A stretch of 64,000 nt of DNA from Rhodoblastus sp963713695 (GCA_963713695.1 CAVQMU010000002.1:310001-374000); one strand, 5' to 3'; positions 8,968-18,310 are shown, numbered from the stretch's first letter. Numbers and translations: made by a program. Notes: generated from the sequence alone by a model not told the origin.

Positions 8968-9417
8968 ATGAGCCGCATCGTCTATCTACTCAATGGTCCC
9001 AACCTCAACCTGCTCGGCAAGCGCGAGCCGGAGCTTTATGGCCATGAAACGCTCGAAGACGTCGAGCGCGACTGCCGCGCGCTCTGCGACGAGCTGAAAC
9101 TCGACCTGCGCTTCTTCCAGAGCAATCGCGAATACGAGCTGATCGACTGGATTCACGAGGCGCGGGAAGCCGCCGGCGGCATCGTCATCAATCCCGCGGC
9201 CTACACCCATACGTCGGTGGCCCTGCTCGACGCGCTCAACGCCTTCGAGGGGCCGGTCGTGGAAGTGCATATTTCCAATGTCCACAAGCGCGAGGCCTTC
9301 CGCCATCACTCCTTCGTGTCTTTGCGCGCCGACGGCGTCATCGCCGGTTGCGGCACGCAGGGCTACCGGCTCGCCCTGCGTCGCATCGCCGCGCTGATCG
9401 AGGCCAAGAAGGCCTGA
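8968..9417 (+). CDS. aroQ: 3-Dehydroquinate dehydratase, type II
   Basis: This encodes 149 aa, the usual length of the dodecameric type II enzyme that converts 3-dehydroquinate to 3-dehydroshikimate. The signature LNGPNLNLLGKREPELYG at the N-terminus holds the active-site Arg and Tyr. NPAAYTHTSVALLDAL and EVHISNVHKREAFRHHS carry the catalytic His and substrate-binding residues. It lies directly downstream of aroE. GGGGG lies a few bases before the ATG. Confidence 0.97.
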   Translation: MSRIVYLLNGPNLNLLGKREPELYGHETLEDVERDCRALCDELKLDLRFFQSNREYELIDWIHEAREAAGGIVINPAAYTHTSVALLDALNAFEGPVVEVHISNVHKREAFRHHSFVSLRADGVIAGCGTQGYRLALRRIAALIEAKKA

Positions 9418-9660
9418 TCCCGCGCTGATTTGCGTGCTTGCAAGCGGAATCGCGCGGGCGCCCCGCCGATTCCTTCGATTTTCGAGAATTCTGACCGTTT
9501 CGCCCCTATATTGCCGGGAAGCGATCGTATCTGGCGCGCGGGGCGAGCAGCCCGTTGCCACATGCGGCAGAATCCACCTATACCTTGCTCGAGACAGCGC
9601 CGTCGCGAGCTTGGCGTTCGGCCGCGGGCCGTCGCCAGACCGGTTTTCCAGGATGACGAA

Positions 9661-11085
9661 ATGACCCAGACAGCCTCCCTTGAACTGCTCGCGTTCAATC
9701 TCAAGCTTTTGGGATCCAAGCGGCGCAAGAGGCTGCTGATCAGCGCGGGGCGCGCTTCCGACAAGGAGAGGCTCCTGCCCGCCATCCGGAAAATCCTCGA
9801 TCTCGACGTCGATCTCTACGCCACGCCGGGCACTTACAGGTTCCTGAGCGCTCATGACGTCGGAAGCGTCGAGATCCACAAGATCAACGACGCCCATGAA
9901 CCCAACATCTTGAGCTTCCTGAAAGACGACCGCTTCGACCTCGTCATCAACATCCTCACCGGCGACGAGGATTACGACGAATCCTCCGACGCGCGGCTGA
10001 TCCGGAAACTTTCCATCGAAAACGGCATTCCGCTGATCACCGATTGCGATGTCGGCATCGCCACGCTCGAACAGGTGCTCAAGGATTCGAAGGAGGGCAC
10101 CTATCGCTACAAGCTCGGCGACAGCTCCGAGCCCTGGAACATGCGGGCGCATTTCCTCGAGGCCGTGGCGAAAAACGGCGGCTTCGCCAATCACCACGCC
10201 CATTTCGACAAGGCCTATCTGATCAACCAGGAAAACCTGCGGCTCAGTCAGGTCGACATGCAGAAGAAGTGGGAAATCTACCGCTATCTCAAGGAAAACT
10301 ACACCTACGACGACCTGATCGAGCGCATCAGCCGCGGCCTCGAGGCGATGATCGCCCAGGGCGCCACCTATTGCCGCACCATGGTCGACGCCGACTCGAC
10401 GGTGGGACTGCTGCCTATCAAGGCGGCGACCGAGGTCAAGCGCCGCTATGCCGACAAGATCAAGTTCGAAGTCGGCGTGCAGCCGTTGCAGGGCGTGCTC
10501 GACCCCGCTTCCTACGAGCAATATGCCGAGGCCTGCGAAATGGCGGATTTTTGCGGCGGGCTGCCGTCGCGCGACCGGCTGCAGGGCGCCAAGCATCTCG
10601 ACGTCGTGCTGCAACTCGCCAAAAAGCTTGGCAAGCGCGTCGACGTCCATGTCGACCAGGAAAACAATCCGCTCGAATGCGAGACCGAGCTTCTGGCGTT
10701 GAAAACCATCGAGCACGGCATGCAGGGCATGGTGTTCGGCGTCCACGCCATTTCCGTCGCCGCCAAGGAGGAGCGAGAGCAGGACCGCATCATCGAAAAG
10801 GTGCTGGAGGCCGACATGGGCATCATCGTCTGCCCCTCCGCCGCGCTCAGCATGAAGCAGCTCGGAATGAACGCGCCGCTGCACAATTCGATCGCGCCTT
10901 TCCCGAAACTGCGCGACGCCGGCGTGCGCTGCTATCTCGGCATCGATAACGTGCACGACCTCTTCATGCCCATGGTGGACGGCGATTTCTGGACGGAATG
11001 CCGGATGCTGATGGAGGCCTGCCGCTTCTACGACATCGACGCCGTCGCCGAATGGGCCTGCGCGAAATACTGGCGGGCGAACTGA
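9661..11085 (+). CDS. MGS-like domain fused to a cytosine-deaminase-type amidohydrolase
   Basis: This encodes 474 aa from the ATG at 9661; the open frame extends upstream but does not look coding there. Residues of about 18-155 resemble the MGS-like allosteric domain of CarB and PurH (LISAGRASDKERLLPAI, LDVDLYATPGTYRFL, FDLVINILTG, IPLITDCDVG). The rest is an amidohydrolase with the metal motif NHHAHFDKAYL (His179, His181, Asp183), VDVHVDQENNPLE, FGVHAISVAA and GIDNVHDLFMP. The last of these resembles the cytosine deaminase segment that carries a metal-ligand Asp. The likely reaction is deamination or hydrolysis of a cyclic C-N bond, possibly regulated through the MGS domain. It lies 243 bases after aroQ; substrate unknown. 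Confidence 0.78.
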   Translation: MTQTASLELLAFNLKLLGSKRRKRLLISAGRASDKERLLPAIRKILDLDVDLYATPGTYRFLSAHDVGSVEIHKINDAHEPNILSFLKDDRFDLVINILTGDEDYDESSDARLIRKLSIENGIPLITDCDVGIATLEQVLKDSKEGTYRYKLGDSSEPWNMRAHFLEAVAKNGGFANHHAHFDKAYLINQENLRLSQVDMQKKWEIYRYLKENYTYDDLIERISRGLEAMIAQGATYCRTMVDADSTVGLLPIKAATEVKRRYADKIKFEVGVQPLQGVLDPASYEQYAEACEMADFCGGLPSRDRLQGAKHLDVVLQLAKKLGKRVDVHVDQENNPLECETELLALKTIEHGMQGMVFGVHAISVAAKEEREQDRIIEKVLEADMGIIVCPSAALSMKQLGMNAPLHNSIAPFPKLRDAGVRCYLGIDNVHDLFMPMVDGDFWTECRMLMEACRFYDIDAVAEWACAKYWRAN

Positions 11086-11086
11086 A

Positions 11087-11526
11087 ATGAACCGGCCGCA
11101 ATTGCGCTTGCCTCAATTACCCCTGGGCGTCGCCGTGATGGACGAGGATCATTACGCGCTCGAACAAATGTTCGCTCGCACCCCGCAAATCGAAGAAGTC
11201 CGGGCTTCCAGGCCATCTCGACGCGATCATCGCGGAGATAAGGGCGCATTTTCTCCGCGAGGAAGCGGAAATGGAGAAGGTCGGCGTTCCCATCCTGCAT
11301 TGCCACAAGGGCCAGCATGAGGTCCTGCTGCAGGAGGCCGAGAAACTGCGCGAAGTCCTTTTCCCGCGCGGATGCGCGGATGCAGCGCCACATGATCGGC
11401 TTCACGCTGGCGCAGCACGTCGCCAATCACATCGCCAGCATCGATCAGATCTCCTCGACCTTCTTTCATCAGAAGATCGATTACGCCGGGAAGGATGAGG
11501 CCCCCGCGGGATGTGGCGGCTCCTGA
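11087..11526 (+). pseudogene. Hemerythrin-like protein, disrupted by two +1 frameshifts
   Basis: The ATG at 11087 begins MNRPQLRLPQLPLGVAVMDEDH, typical of bacteriohemerythrins. The frame must shift near 11200 to read AIIAEIRAHFLREEAEMEKVGVPI and a CHKGQHEVLLQEAEKL stretch, and again near 11361-11364 to read HMIGFTLAQHVANHIASIDQI before the stop at 11526. Together these supply the hemerythrin His/Glu iron ligands (DEDH, HFLREEAEM, HKGQH, HVANHI). Each shift is mended by deleting one base, so the real protein is probably an intact O2- or NO-binding di-iron protein of about 145 aa. It follows the amidohydrolase stop by one base. Confidence 0.7.
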
Positions 11527-11541
11527 AGCTTCGGCTCCGGA

Positions 11542-12258
11542 TCAGCCTTCCATCAGCCGCGTCACCAGTTCGTCGAGCTGCGGCGCTGTTTCCGCGGCGC
11601 GTCCGTGCAGCACATGGTCGAAACCATGTTCCTCCAGCGAGTGCTCGGACTGGAGGTTTGACAGGACCGTAATCGCCGGGCAGCCATAGGCGATCTCCTC
11701 GATCGGCAGCACCTGGCCCGAAGTGCCCACGATGACCAGCACGTCGTCTTCGGAAAGCTCCGCGAGGCTGCGCCACATTTCGGCATAGGCTGGCGCCGGC
11801 TCGTTGAAGAAGACCACGGCGGGCTTGACGCATTTGAGGCTCCCGCATTGGGCGCAATGATCCCTGTCCCGGTCAAAGGCGCGATAGCCGAAATCCCATT
11901 CCGCGTCGCATCCCACGCAGCGCAGCCTGGTGAGCAATCCATGCACGTGCAGCACGTCGCGAGCGCCCGCGCGTTCGAAGAGATCGTCGACGTTCTGGGT
12001 GATCAGCCTGGCGCCGAACCGTCTTTGCCAGGAGACGGCCATTTTATGCGCCGCATTGGGCTGGGCGGTCGCGAGTTCGCTGCGGCGGCGCGAATAGAAT
12101 TCGTGCACGAGATCGAAATTGAGCTTCCAATTGGAGAAATTGCAGACGATGTCGGGATCATATTGCGCCCACAGGCTTTTTCCCCCCGAGGCGCGAAAGG
12201 TGTCGAGCCCGGAATCGGCGGAAATGCCGCTGCCGCTGAGGAGGATGAGCCGGCGCAT
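11542..12258 (-). CDS. NAD-dependent protein deacylase of the sirtuin family
   Basis: This encodes 238 aa. Sir2 motifs are all visible: the NAD loop LLSGSGISADSGLDTFR, the catalytic core LITQNVDDLFERAG and the general base His in VLHVHG. A four-cysteine zinc ribbon (CVGC ... CAQC) follows, then KPAVVFFNEPAP and VIVGTSGQVLPIEEI. The enzyme removes acyl groups from lysines using NAD+, giving nicotinamide and O-acyl-ADP-ribose. It is a cytosolic stand-alone gene facing the hemerythrin-like gene; stop codons of the two lie about 15 bases apart. CobB-type specificity is plausible but not proven. Confidence 0.93.
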   Translation of the reverse strand: MRRLILLSGSGISADSGLDTFRASGGKSLWAQYDPDIVCNFSNWKLNFDLVHEFYSRRRSELATAQPNAAHKMAVSWQRRFGARLITQNVDDLFERAGARDVLHVHGLLTRLRCVGCDAEWDFGYRAFDRDRDHCAQCGSLKCVKPAVVFFNEPAPAYAEMWRSLAELSEDDVLVIVGTSGQVLPIEEIAYGCPAITVLSNLQSEHSLEEHGFDHVLHGRAAETAPQLDELVTRLMEG

Positions 12259-12433
12259 GGGCCTTCCATTATTCGCTTTTTTCGTCCGCAGGACATAAGG
12301 ACGTCGCGTCGCACGCCGTCAATCCGCACCTCCGGCCTTTTGCGCGCTTTTGCTGCCGATGCATCGTTGGCGTCAAGGGTGTGTCAGGTTTAGCTTGCGA
12401 ATACAGGCCAATTCCGGCCGCGACGGGACTGTC

Positions 12434-12883
12434 ATGGAAATTTCATCGGCCGATGTCGGCAGGCTCGATCTCGTTCAGCTCATCTATCGCAGCCGCAGTC
12501 TCCTGCACGGGCCGCAGGCCGAAATAAATGCCGGGGTCGGCGAGATTCTCGAAATTTCGCGGCGCAACAACCCGCTGCATGGCGTGACGGGCGTGCTGTT
12601 TTTCGACGGCTTCAATTTCGTCCAGACCCTCGAAGGGCCGCCGAGAGCGATTGAAGCGCTCTATGGCAATATTTCCAGGGATTCGCGGCACGAAAACATC
12701 GTCCTGCTCGATCACGCCGTCGTGGGCGAGCGTTGTTTCGAGGCCTGGGCCATGGCCTTTGTCGGGCGTGGCGACGATCCGACCTTCCGGATTCCCTCGG
12801 GTTTCCTCGGCGACATCGTCGCCGGCCACTCCGCCGCCGGGACCATTCTCGAAATGATGGCCTATTTTCTTCAAGAGGATTGA
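12434..12883 (+). CDS. BLUF-domain blue-light photosensor
   Basis: This encodes 149 aa from the ATG at 12434; the longer in-frame start at 12350 adds residues unlike the family. The BLUF fold covers about residues 10-105. The flavin-interacting Tyr is in LIYRS (Tyr18), Asn in RNNPLHGVTG, and Gln in FVQTLEGPP. Further signatures are RH in DSRHENI and RCFEAWAMAF, which contains the conserved Trp. BLUF proteins bind FAD and change hydrogen bonding on blue light. There is no output domain, so this is a short BLUF that must signal through a partner. It is divergent from the sirtuin gene. Confidence 0.92.
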   Translation: MEISSADVGRLDLVQLIYRSRSLLHGPQAEINAGVGEILEISRRNNPLHGVTGVLFFDGFNFVQTLEGPPRAIEALYGNISRDSRHENIVLLDHAVVGERCFEAWAMAFVGRGDDPTFRIPSGFLGDIVAGHSAAGTILEMMAYFLQED

Positions 12884-12929
12884 GCGCGGCCGGAGCTTGG
12901 CCGCGGCCTCACCGCCTCTCGAATGCGCT

Positions 12930-14534
12930 TCAGCGCCAGAAAGGCTTGATCTGCTTGAAAGTCTTCCAGACCTTTGCGAGCTTTTCGTCGGCGATGACGG
13001 CGCCGCGCGCATACCATCCGGTGACGAGGCCGGCCGAGCGCGCCGTCTCGGCTTCGTGGTTCTGGCTGAGAAAATGATCGGCGCTCGCCGCGTCATTATG
13101 CGCGCCGAGCAGGCCCTGCAGTTGCGAGGCCGCCTTGACGAACGCCTGGGCGTCGCGGGCGTCGGCGAAGCAGGGCGCGAAAAACTCCGCCCCATAGCGC
13201 AGGTTTTTCAGGGCAATGCGCGCCTCGTGCCGGGCGGCGTCGGGGAGGGTGGCGAGTTTCCTGCCCCGTTTAAGAACTCGCCGGTAAAGCCGCTCCAGCG
13301 CCTCGGCCGCGAAAACTTCGACCGGTTCGGTCAGGACGCCGAGGCCCTCGCCCGACAGCGCCTCGCGCCAGCCGCGCCGGGCGGCGAAGGCGCTGAGCCT
13401 CATCACGAAGATCGTCGGCCGCTTTGAGGCGAGTAGCGCCCGCGCCTCCGCATAGGCTTCCTGGCGGCGCGCCTCGATCGCGTCGAGCAGGGGCGAAAAA
13501 TCCTTCCGCTCGCCGAAATGATCGAGCGGGCCGGTCTCGACGAGTTCGCGCAAGGCGTCGCAGTCGCGCGCCGGGCCGAGCGCTGTCGCGAGCGCCTTGG
13601 CCTCTTGCCGGAAATGTTCGAGTTCAGCAGAAGGCGCCGCGCGCAAGAACATGGCCAGCGCCGCCCGCAGCCGCCGCAGCGCCACGCGCATCTGGTGGAT
13701 CGCCTCGGGATCGTCGCCGCAGCGCAGAGGCGCCCAGTTGGCGACGAAATGGGCGCAGGAGTCCGCGATGATTTGGCCGATGGCCTCGTCGAGCACCACG
13801 TCGCCGGGCAGTTCGGCTGGCCGCGCCTTGACCGGAACGGGCGCCGTGCCCTCGGCAAAGTGGTTGGCGCGCTCAGCCTTGCTGACGATGTCGAGGACCA
13901 GCGGCAGGCCGTCAGCGAGCTGGGCGGCGAATTCGTAGAGGTCGCGCGTCGGGCCGGCCTTCAGCTCCAGCTCGACCTCGCAGAGCGGCGCGCTGCGCTC
14001 TCCGACGAGTATGACGCCCTCGTCGAAAGCCGCCTCGATCCTGGCCGCGCCGTGGCCGATGAGACGGGTGACGCGCCAGACCCGGGTTTCGTAAATCGGC
14101 GCGAGCGGGCTGTCGCCAACCAGCGCCCGCAGCCGCTCGGCGATTTCTCCCTGCAGCAGCGACAGGTCAGGCTCGAGTTTCGTCACGGCGATTTCGATTT
14201 CGCCGCGGGCAAAGGCGCCTTCGCCGGGATCGACAGGCCATTTGACGGTCATGACATGCGCGCCGCGGCCGCTGCGTCGGACGCGCAAGGCCATGCGGTT
14301 CCTGCGCAGGTCGCCTTGCGGGGTGTCGAAATAGACGGAGGCGAGTTTTCGGCCGGGCGAAGAGGTCGCGCCAGCGCGCAACAGCGGCGAGGCCAGCGCG
14401 GCGGCGAGGCCTTCCGGCTGGGTGACGAGCTTGATCTCGATCTCGCGCTGACGATCGCGAATTTCGTCGTCATCGCCAGCCGCGACTGCGGGCGGCGACG
14501 CCGGAGGGGAAAGCGAAGGAGCTGTGACTGTCAA
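12930..14534 (-). CDS. CYTH and CHAD domain protein (inorganic triphosphatase-like)
   Basis: This encodes 534 aa with a TTG start that is uncertain because no other start lies near the domain edge. The N-terminal CYTH domain (about 28-230) begins with the ExExK signature REIEIKL and has the tunnel residues typical of triphosphate hydrolases (SVYFDTPQGDLRRNRMALRVRR). The C-terminal CHAD domain (about 245-525) is helical with HQMRVALRRLRAALAMF and IALKNLRYGAEFF, a His/Arg-rich surface that binds polyphosphate. Family members hydrolyse inorganic triphosphate or associate with polyphosphate granules. No polyphosphate kinase gene is adjacent. Confidence 0.9.
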   Translation of the reverse strand: MTVTAPSLSPPASPPAVAAGDDDEIRDRQREIEIKLVTQPEGLAAALASPLLRAGATSSPGRKLASVYFDTPQGDLRRNRMALRVRRSGRGAHVMTVKWPVDPGEGAFARGEIEIAVTKLEPDLSLLQGEIAERLRALVGDSPLAPIYETRVWRVTRLIGHGAARIEAAFDEGVILVGERSAPLCEVELELKAGPTRDLYEFAAQLADGLPLVLDIVSKAERANHFAEGTAPVPVKARPAELPGDVVLDEAIGQIIADSCAHFVANWAPLRCGDDPEAIHQMRVALRRLRAALAMFLRAAPSAELEHFRQEAKALATALGPARDCDALRELVETGPLDHFGERKDFSPLLDAIEARRQEAYAEARALLASKRPTIFVMRLSAFAARRGWREALSGEGLGVLTEPVEVFAAEALERLYRRVLKRGRKLATLPDAARHEARIALKNLRYGAEFFAPCFADARDAQAFVKAASQLQGLLGAHNDAASADHFLSQNHEAETARSAGLVTGWYARGAVIADEKLAKVWKTFKQIKPFWR

Positions 14535-14759
14535 GACGCGGCAAACTCATACAGGACGCGGGGCCGGACTGCGCCGGATTGCCGAGCGGGAAGCGGAAAA
14601 GCGTTTCCTTTGCGCCCATTGTAAAACAATTTGATGAAAAAGGCGCTGGTTTTCGAAGGAGCGTCAATATGCTTGACTTGACCTGAGCCGCCAACGGCCG
14701 GAACTTCCCCGCCGCGCCGCGGTTATCGGCCATGACGCGAAACCGAGCAGGGCGGCCCG

Positions 14760-16371
14760 ATGATCGAGACTGTTGCTGCCGCGGCGCGACGCATTCTCTG
14801 CGTCTTCCCGCATTACGAACCTTCGCTGGGCTCCTTCGATTTCGCCTATGACGTCACCGCGGGGCTGCGCGGCTTCATGCCGCCGCAGGGGCTTCTGGTC
14901 GTCGCCGCGGCCTTGCCGCCCGGCTGGGAAGTGCGTTTCGTCGACGAAAACATCGACCCCGCGACGGATGCGGATTTTGCGTGGGCCGACGCGGTGTTCG
15001 TCAGCGGCATGCATGTGCAGCGCCGCCAGATCGGCGACATCTGCGCCCGCGCCCACCGGCGCGGCAAGCTCGTCGTGCTCGGCGGTCCCTCTGTCACCTC
15101 CACGCCGGACCTCTATCCGGAGGCCGATATCCTTCATCTCGGCGAAATGGGCGACGCGACCGGGCAATTGTTCAATCATCTGGCGCAGGATTGCTCGCGT
15201 CCTCCGGGCCAGATGCGTTTCGAGACCGGGGAGCGGACGCCGCTCGAAGTCCTTCCCGATCCCCGCCTATGAACTGGTCAGTTTCGACAAATATTTCCTC
15301 GGCTCGCTGCAATTTTCGAGCGGCTGCCCCTATGAATGCGAATTCTGCGACATTCCCGGCCTTTACGGCCGCGTGCCGCGCCTGAAGTCGCCGCAAAGGA
15401 TCATAGCCGAACTCGACAAGCTCCTCGGTTGCGGATTGCGCACCGCCGTCTATTTCGTCGACGACAATTTCATCGGCAACCGGCGCGCCCTGCGCGAATT
15501 GCTGCCGCATCTCGTGGCCTGGCAGGAAAAAAACTCCTTTCCCGTGACCTTCGCCTTCGAGGCGACGCTCAATATCGCCAAGCACGACGATCTCCTCGAC
15601 ATGCTGCACGACGCTGGTTTCACCGCCATTTTCTGCGGGATCGAGACGCCTGAGGTCGAGGCGTTGCATGCGATCTCCAAGGGCCAGAACGTCAAGACCA
15701 TGCCGATTCTCGATGCTGTGAAAAAACTGAACAGCAAGGGAATGGAGGTCGTCGCCGGCGTCATCATGGGGCTCGACACGGACGGCGCGCAGACGCCGGG
15801 GCGGATCAGGGATTTCATCGCCGAGTCGCAGATCCCCATGCTGACGGTCAACCTGCTGCAGGCGCTGCCGCGCTCCCCGCTCTGGGATCGGCTGTCGCGC
15901 GAAAACCGGCTGTCATCGGATGAGGATCTTGAATCCAACGTGGTCTTCAAGCGGCCGCATGAGCAGGTGGTGGCCGAGTGGCGCGACTGTCTCGCCTATG
16001 CCTATGAACCCGCGCGCCTCTTTGCGCGCTACGATCATCAGTCGCGCGTCACCTATCCGAACCGCCGCCCAAGGATTTTTGCGCCGGGATCGATCCGCGC
16101 CAAGGATGTGCGGCGCGGACTGACCATGCTGTTCCTGCTGGTCTGGAAGCTCGGGGTCACCGGAGATTACCGGCGTGTGTTCTGGTCCTTCGCCTGGCCG
16201 CGGCTGAAGACTGGCAAGATCGAGGAGTTGATCGCCTGCAGCACGCTCTCGAAGCACCTGATCACTTTTGCGCGAAAGGCCTGCGCCGGCGAATTGAACG
16301 CCTCGCATTATTCGACCAAGGTGCGCGGCGAGGCCTCGACCGCGCAGGCGCGGCTGGAGCATATTCGCTGA
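14760..16371 (+). pseudogene. hpnP: B12-binding radical SAM protein resembling hopanoid C-2 methylase HpnP, one frameshift
   Basis: The N-terminal cobalamin-binding half (14760 to about 15260) reads RILCVFPHYEPSLGSFDFAY, FMPPQGLLVVAAALP and VFVSGMHVQR. The frame then needs one base removed in the CCC run near 15259, after which it continues PIPAYELVSF. The radical SAM motif in SGCPYECEFCDIPGLYGR has the three Fe-S cysteines. Further landmarks are VYFVDDNFIGNRRALRE, GIETPEVEAL and LLQALPRSPLWDRL. These match HpnP, which methylates hopanoids at C-2 using SAM and cobalamin. Related radical SAM enzymes share the architecture and no other hopanoid gene is in the window, so the exact name is tentative. 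Confidence 0.65.
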
Positions 16372-16422
16372 CGCGGGTTCAGACCGGATCGTGTGCGTCA
16401 GAACAAAATCCAGAGAGGGGAA

Positions 16423-16453
16423 GGAGCCCGGCGCCCCCCGACGGCCGGGCTCC
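16423..16453 (+). terminator. GC-rich hairpin after the radical SAM gene
   Basis: An approximately 10-bp stem (GGAGCCCGGC with GCCGGGCTCC) surrounds a 10-base loop about 50 bases after the stop at 16371. There is no strong T-run, so termination is only likely. Confidence 0.4.
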
Positions 16454-16604
16454 CCATTTGCTCTCCCCCCGAAGAGCAAGGCGAACCTAGCCGAGGGGCG
16501 CGCATCGAGTCTCGCGGATTCGGCGCCGCTGGACACGATTGGAAGCGACCGTTGCCTTTCGGCATTAGCCAAGATTGCGCGCCCCCAATTGCCTGGGAAA
16601 AACT

Positions 16605-17213
16605 CTATGTCTGCACGAAAGCGGTCAGCATCGCCGTGACCGCGTCCAGCTTCCTGGCGGCGAAGGCGCGGTGCATGTCTTCCCCATAGGGACAGGGATG
16701 AACGCTCCAGGCGGAGGTCATGCCGTAACCGGCCTTCTCCATCAGGATTTGCAGGGTGATGCGCAAGATGTGGCCATTGCCGTCCATGAAGGGGTGGGCG
16801 GCGCCGAACAGCGCGACCAGCGGCACGAGGCTCGCAAGCTTTTCCTCCGCGCTCGTCGCCCTCCGCAGGCCGTCCTTTTCAAGCGCGGCGGCATAGCGGA
16901 CCATCTCGTCTTGCACCTCGTGCGGTCCGGCGATGTCGGTCGTGCCTTCAATGTCGTTGAAGGACACGTAGACGATGCAGTCCCTGAGCAGGGGGTGGTC
17001 TTCGCCGCGGAAATGGCCGGCGGCCGGCTGGGCCTCGTCCGTCGCGAGCCGGTCGTAAAGGTCGAAATGGATCGCGCGGGGATCGGCGAGCGCCGCCAGC
17101 GCCTCGGTCTCGCCCATGGCCCCGAGGCGCGCCAGGACCAGCGCGCAACGCGCCTCGAGAATGCGGTCGGCCGCGCCCGCCAGTTCGAAAATTCCCTGGA
17201 AAGGCTTGCTCAT
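16605..17213 (-). CDS. Fic-domain protein
   Basis: This encodes 202 aa from MSKPFQGIFEL; the open frame extends into the upstream gene but its extension is not coding. The Fic core motif HPFMDGNGHILR keeps the catalytic His and the GNG anion loop, but has His where most Fic enzymes have Arg (GNGR). The flap and N-terminal helices are present (VSFNDIEGTTDIAGPHEV). Fic proteins transfer AMP or other phosphate-containing groups to protein hydroxyls. No antitoxin-like small gene is next to it; the upstream neighbour is a WD40 protein 22 bases away on the same strand. The target is unknown. Confidence 0.88.
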   Translation of the reverse strand: MSKPFQGIFELAGAADRILEARCALVLARLGAMGETEALAALADPRAIHFDLYDRLATDEAQPAAGHFRGEDHPLLRDCIVYVSFNDIEGTTDIAGPHEVQDEMVRYAAALEKDGLRRATSAEEKLASLVPLVALFGAAHPFMDGNGHILRITLQILMEKAGYGMTSAWSVHPCPYGEDMHRAFAARKLDAVTAMLTAFVQT

Positions 17214-17235
17214 CTTTTCCTGCAAGCAGTCTTCA

Positions 17236-18234
17236 TCAGCCCGGGAAATCCAGCACGCCGGCCTTGCCGGCCTGCGTGCCGAACGCCATGCGGCCGCCCT
17301 TGGCGTCGAAGGCCAGCGCAGTGACCGGATCGCGCTCGCCCTCGGTGCGCCGCACCAGGATTTCCGCGCCGTCGGAGAGCCGCACCAGCAGGATCCAGCC
17401 GTCGTCATAGCCAATGGCGACGATCAGCGCGGAGGGATGAAAGGCGACCCGGCTGACGATCACATTGGGCCTGACGCCGCATTCCCGGGGCGGCTGCCCC
17501 ATCGGGCCGTCCTTGCCGGAAAAGGGCCAGACGACGCAGCCGTCGGCGCCGGAGGTGGCGAGCCAGGCGCCGTCATGCGACCAGGCGGCGGAGCGCGGCT
17601 TCGACGGATAGCCCGACATGTTCATGCTCTTCTTGTCGGCGAGCCGCCAGCCATGCATCATGTTTTCCTGCATGGAGGTGACGACGAAGCGTCCGTCCGG
17701 CGACACGGTCGCGTCGAGATGCGAGCCTTTCCATTCCAAGGCTTCCGGCCCCGCGGCCGTATTGGGGAACCACAGGCTCGCGCCATTGTAATGGGCTATG
17801 GCGAGGCGATACCCCCGGGGGAAATAGGCGAGGCCGCGCACGGACGAGGGCGACTGCCAGCTCCTGATTTCGCCTTTGGCGTCGCGGGCCAGGACATTCT
17901 TGCCGCTCGACCAGCAGCAGGCGCCGTCCGCCCGGCACGCGACGGCGTCGATCCAGCCTTTTTCCTGCGCCAGCATTTCGACCTTGCCCGAGGCGTCGGT
18001 CGCGACGACGCGGCCGTCGTCGCCGCCTGTGTAAATCCTGTTTCCGTCGCCGGTCGAAACGAGAATAGCTCCGTCCTCATGGGCTTTTACGCGCCGCTCC
18101 TCGCCGATTTCGGCGAGCAGGACTGTGCCGTCAGCCAGGGCGAAGGCGGGGATGCGGCCTAGAAAGAAGGCGCCGGCGACTCCTGCGCCGGCCTCGACCG
18201 GCGTGACGCATTCAGTGAGGGAGGATTGGCTCAT
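17236..18234 (-). CDS. WD40-repeat beta-propeller protein
   Basis: This encodes 332 aa from MSQSSLTECV; the in-frame ATG at 18258 is also possible. Repeated blades are visible (DGAILVSTGDGNRIYTGGDDGRVVATD, whose core is cut here; VRGLAYFPRGYRLAIAHYNG; AAWSHDGAWLATSGADGCVV; AFHPSALIVAIGYDDG; VTALAFDAKGGRMAFGTQAG). No signal peptide is seen, so it is probably cytosolic. Similar WD40 proteins are found beside zinc-homeostasis genes in alphaproteobacteria. Here it lies 76 bases downstream of a metal ABC ATPase on the same strand, so a zinc-related chaperone or scaffold role is plausible but inferred. Confidence 0.85.
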   Translation of the reverse strand: MSQSSLTECVTPVEAGAGVAGAFFLGRIPAFALADGTVLLAEIGEERRVKAHEDGAILVSTGDGNRIYTGGDDGRVVATDASGKVEMLAQEKGWIDAVACRADGACCWSSGKNVLARDAKGEIRSWQSPSSVRGLAYFPRGYRLAIAHYNGASLWFPNTAAGPEALEWKGSHLDATVSPDGRFVVTSMQENMMHGWRLADKKSMNMSGYPSKPRSAAWSHDGAWLATSGADGCVVWPFSGKDGPMGQPPRECGVRPNVIVSRVAFHPSALIVAIGYDDGWILLVRLSDGAEILVRRTEGERDPVTALAFDAKGGRMAFGTQAGKAGVLDFPG

Positions 18235-18310
18235 CGGAAGGGGATTCCAGGCTCGCAACGACGAAGGAGAGGAAGGCGCAAAAGCTCGTTTTTGTCCAGG
18301 CGCCCCGACA

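Noticed and set aside
8986..10956. Minus-strand frame of 656 codons
   Set aside because: It is antisense to aroQ and the amidohydrolase and contains only repetitive Val/Gly/Ala/His-rich translation.
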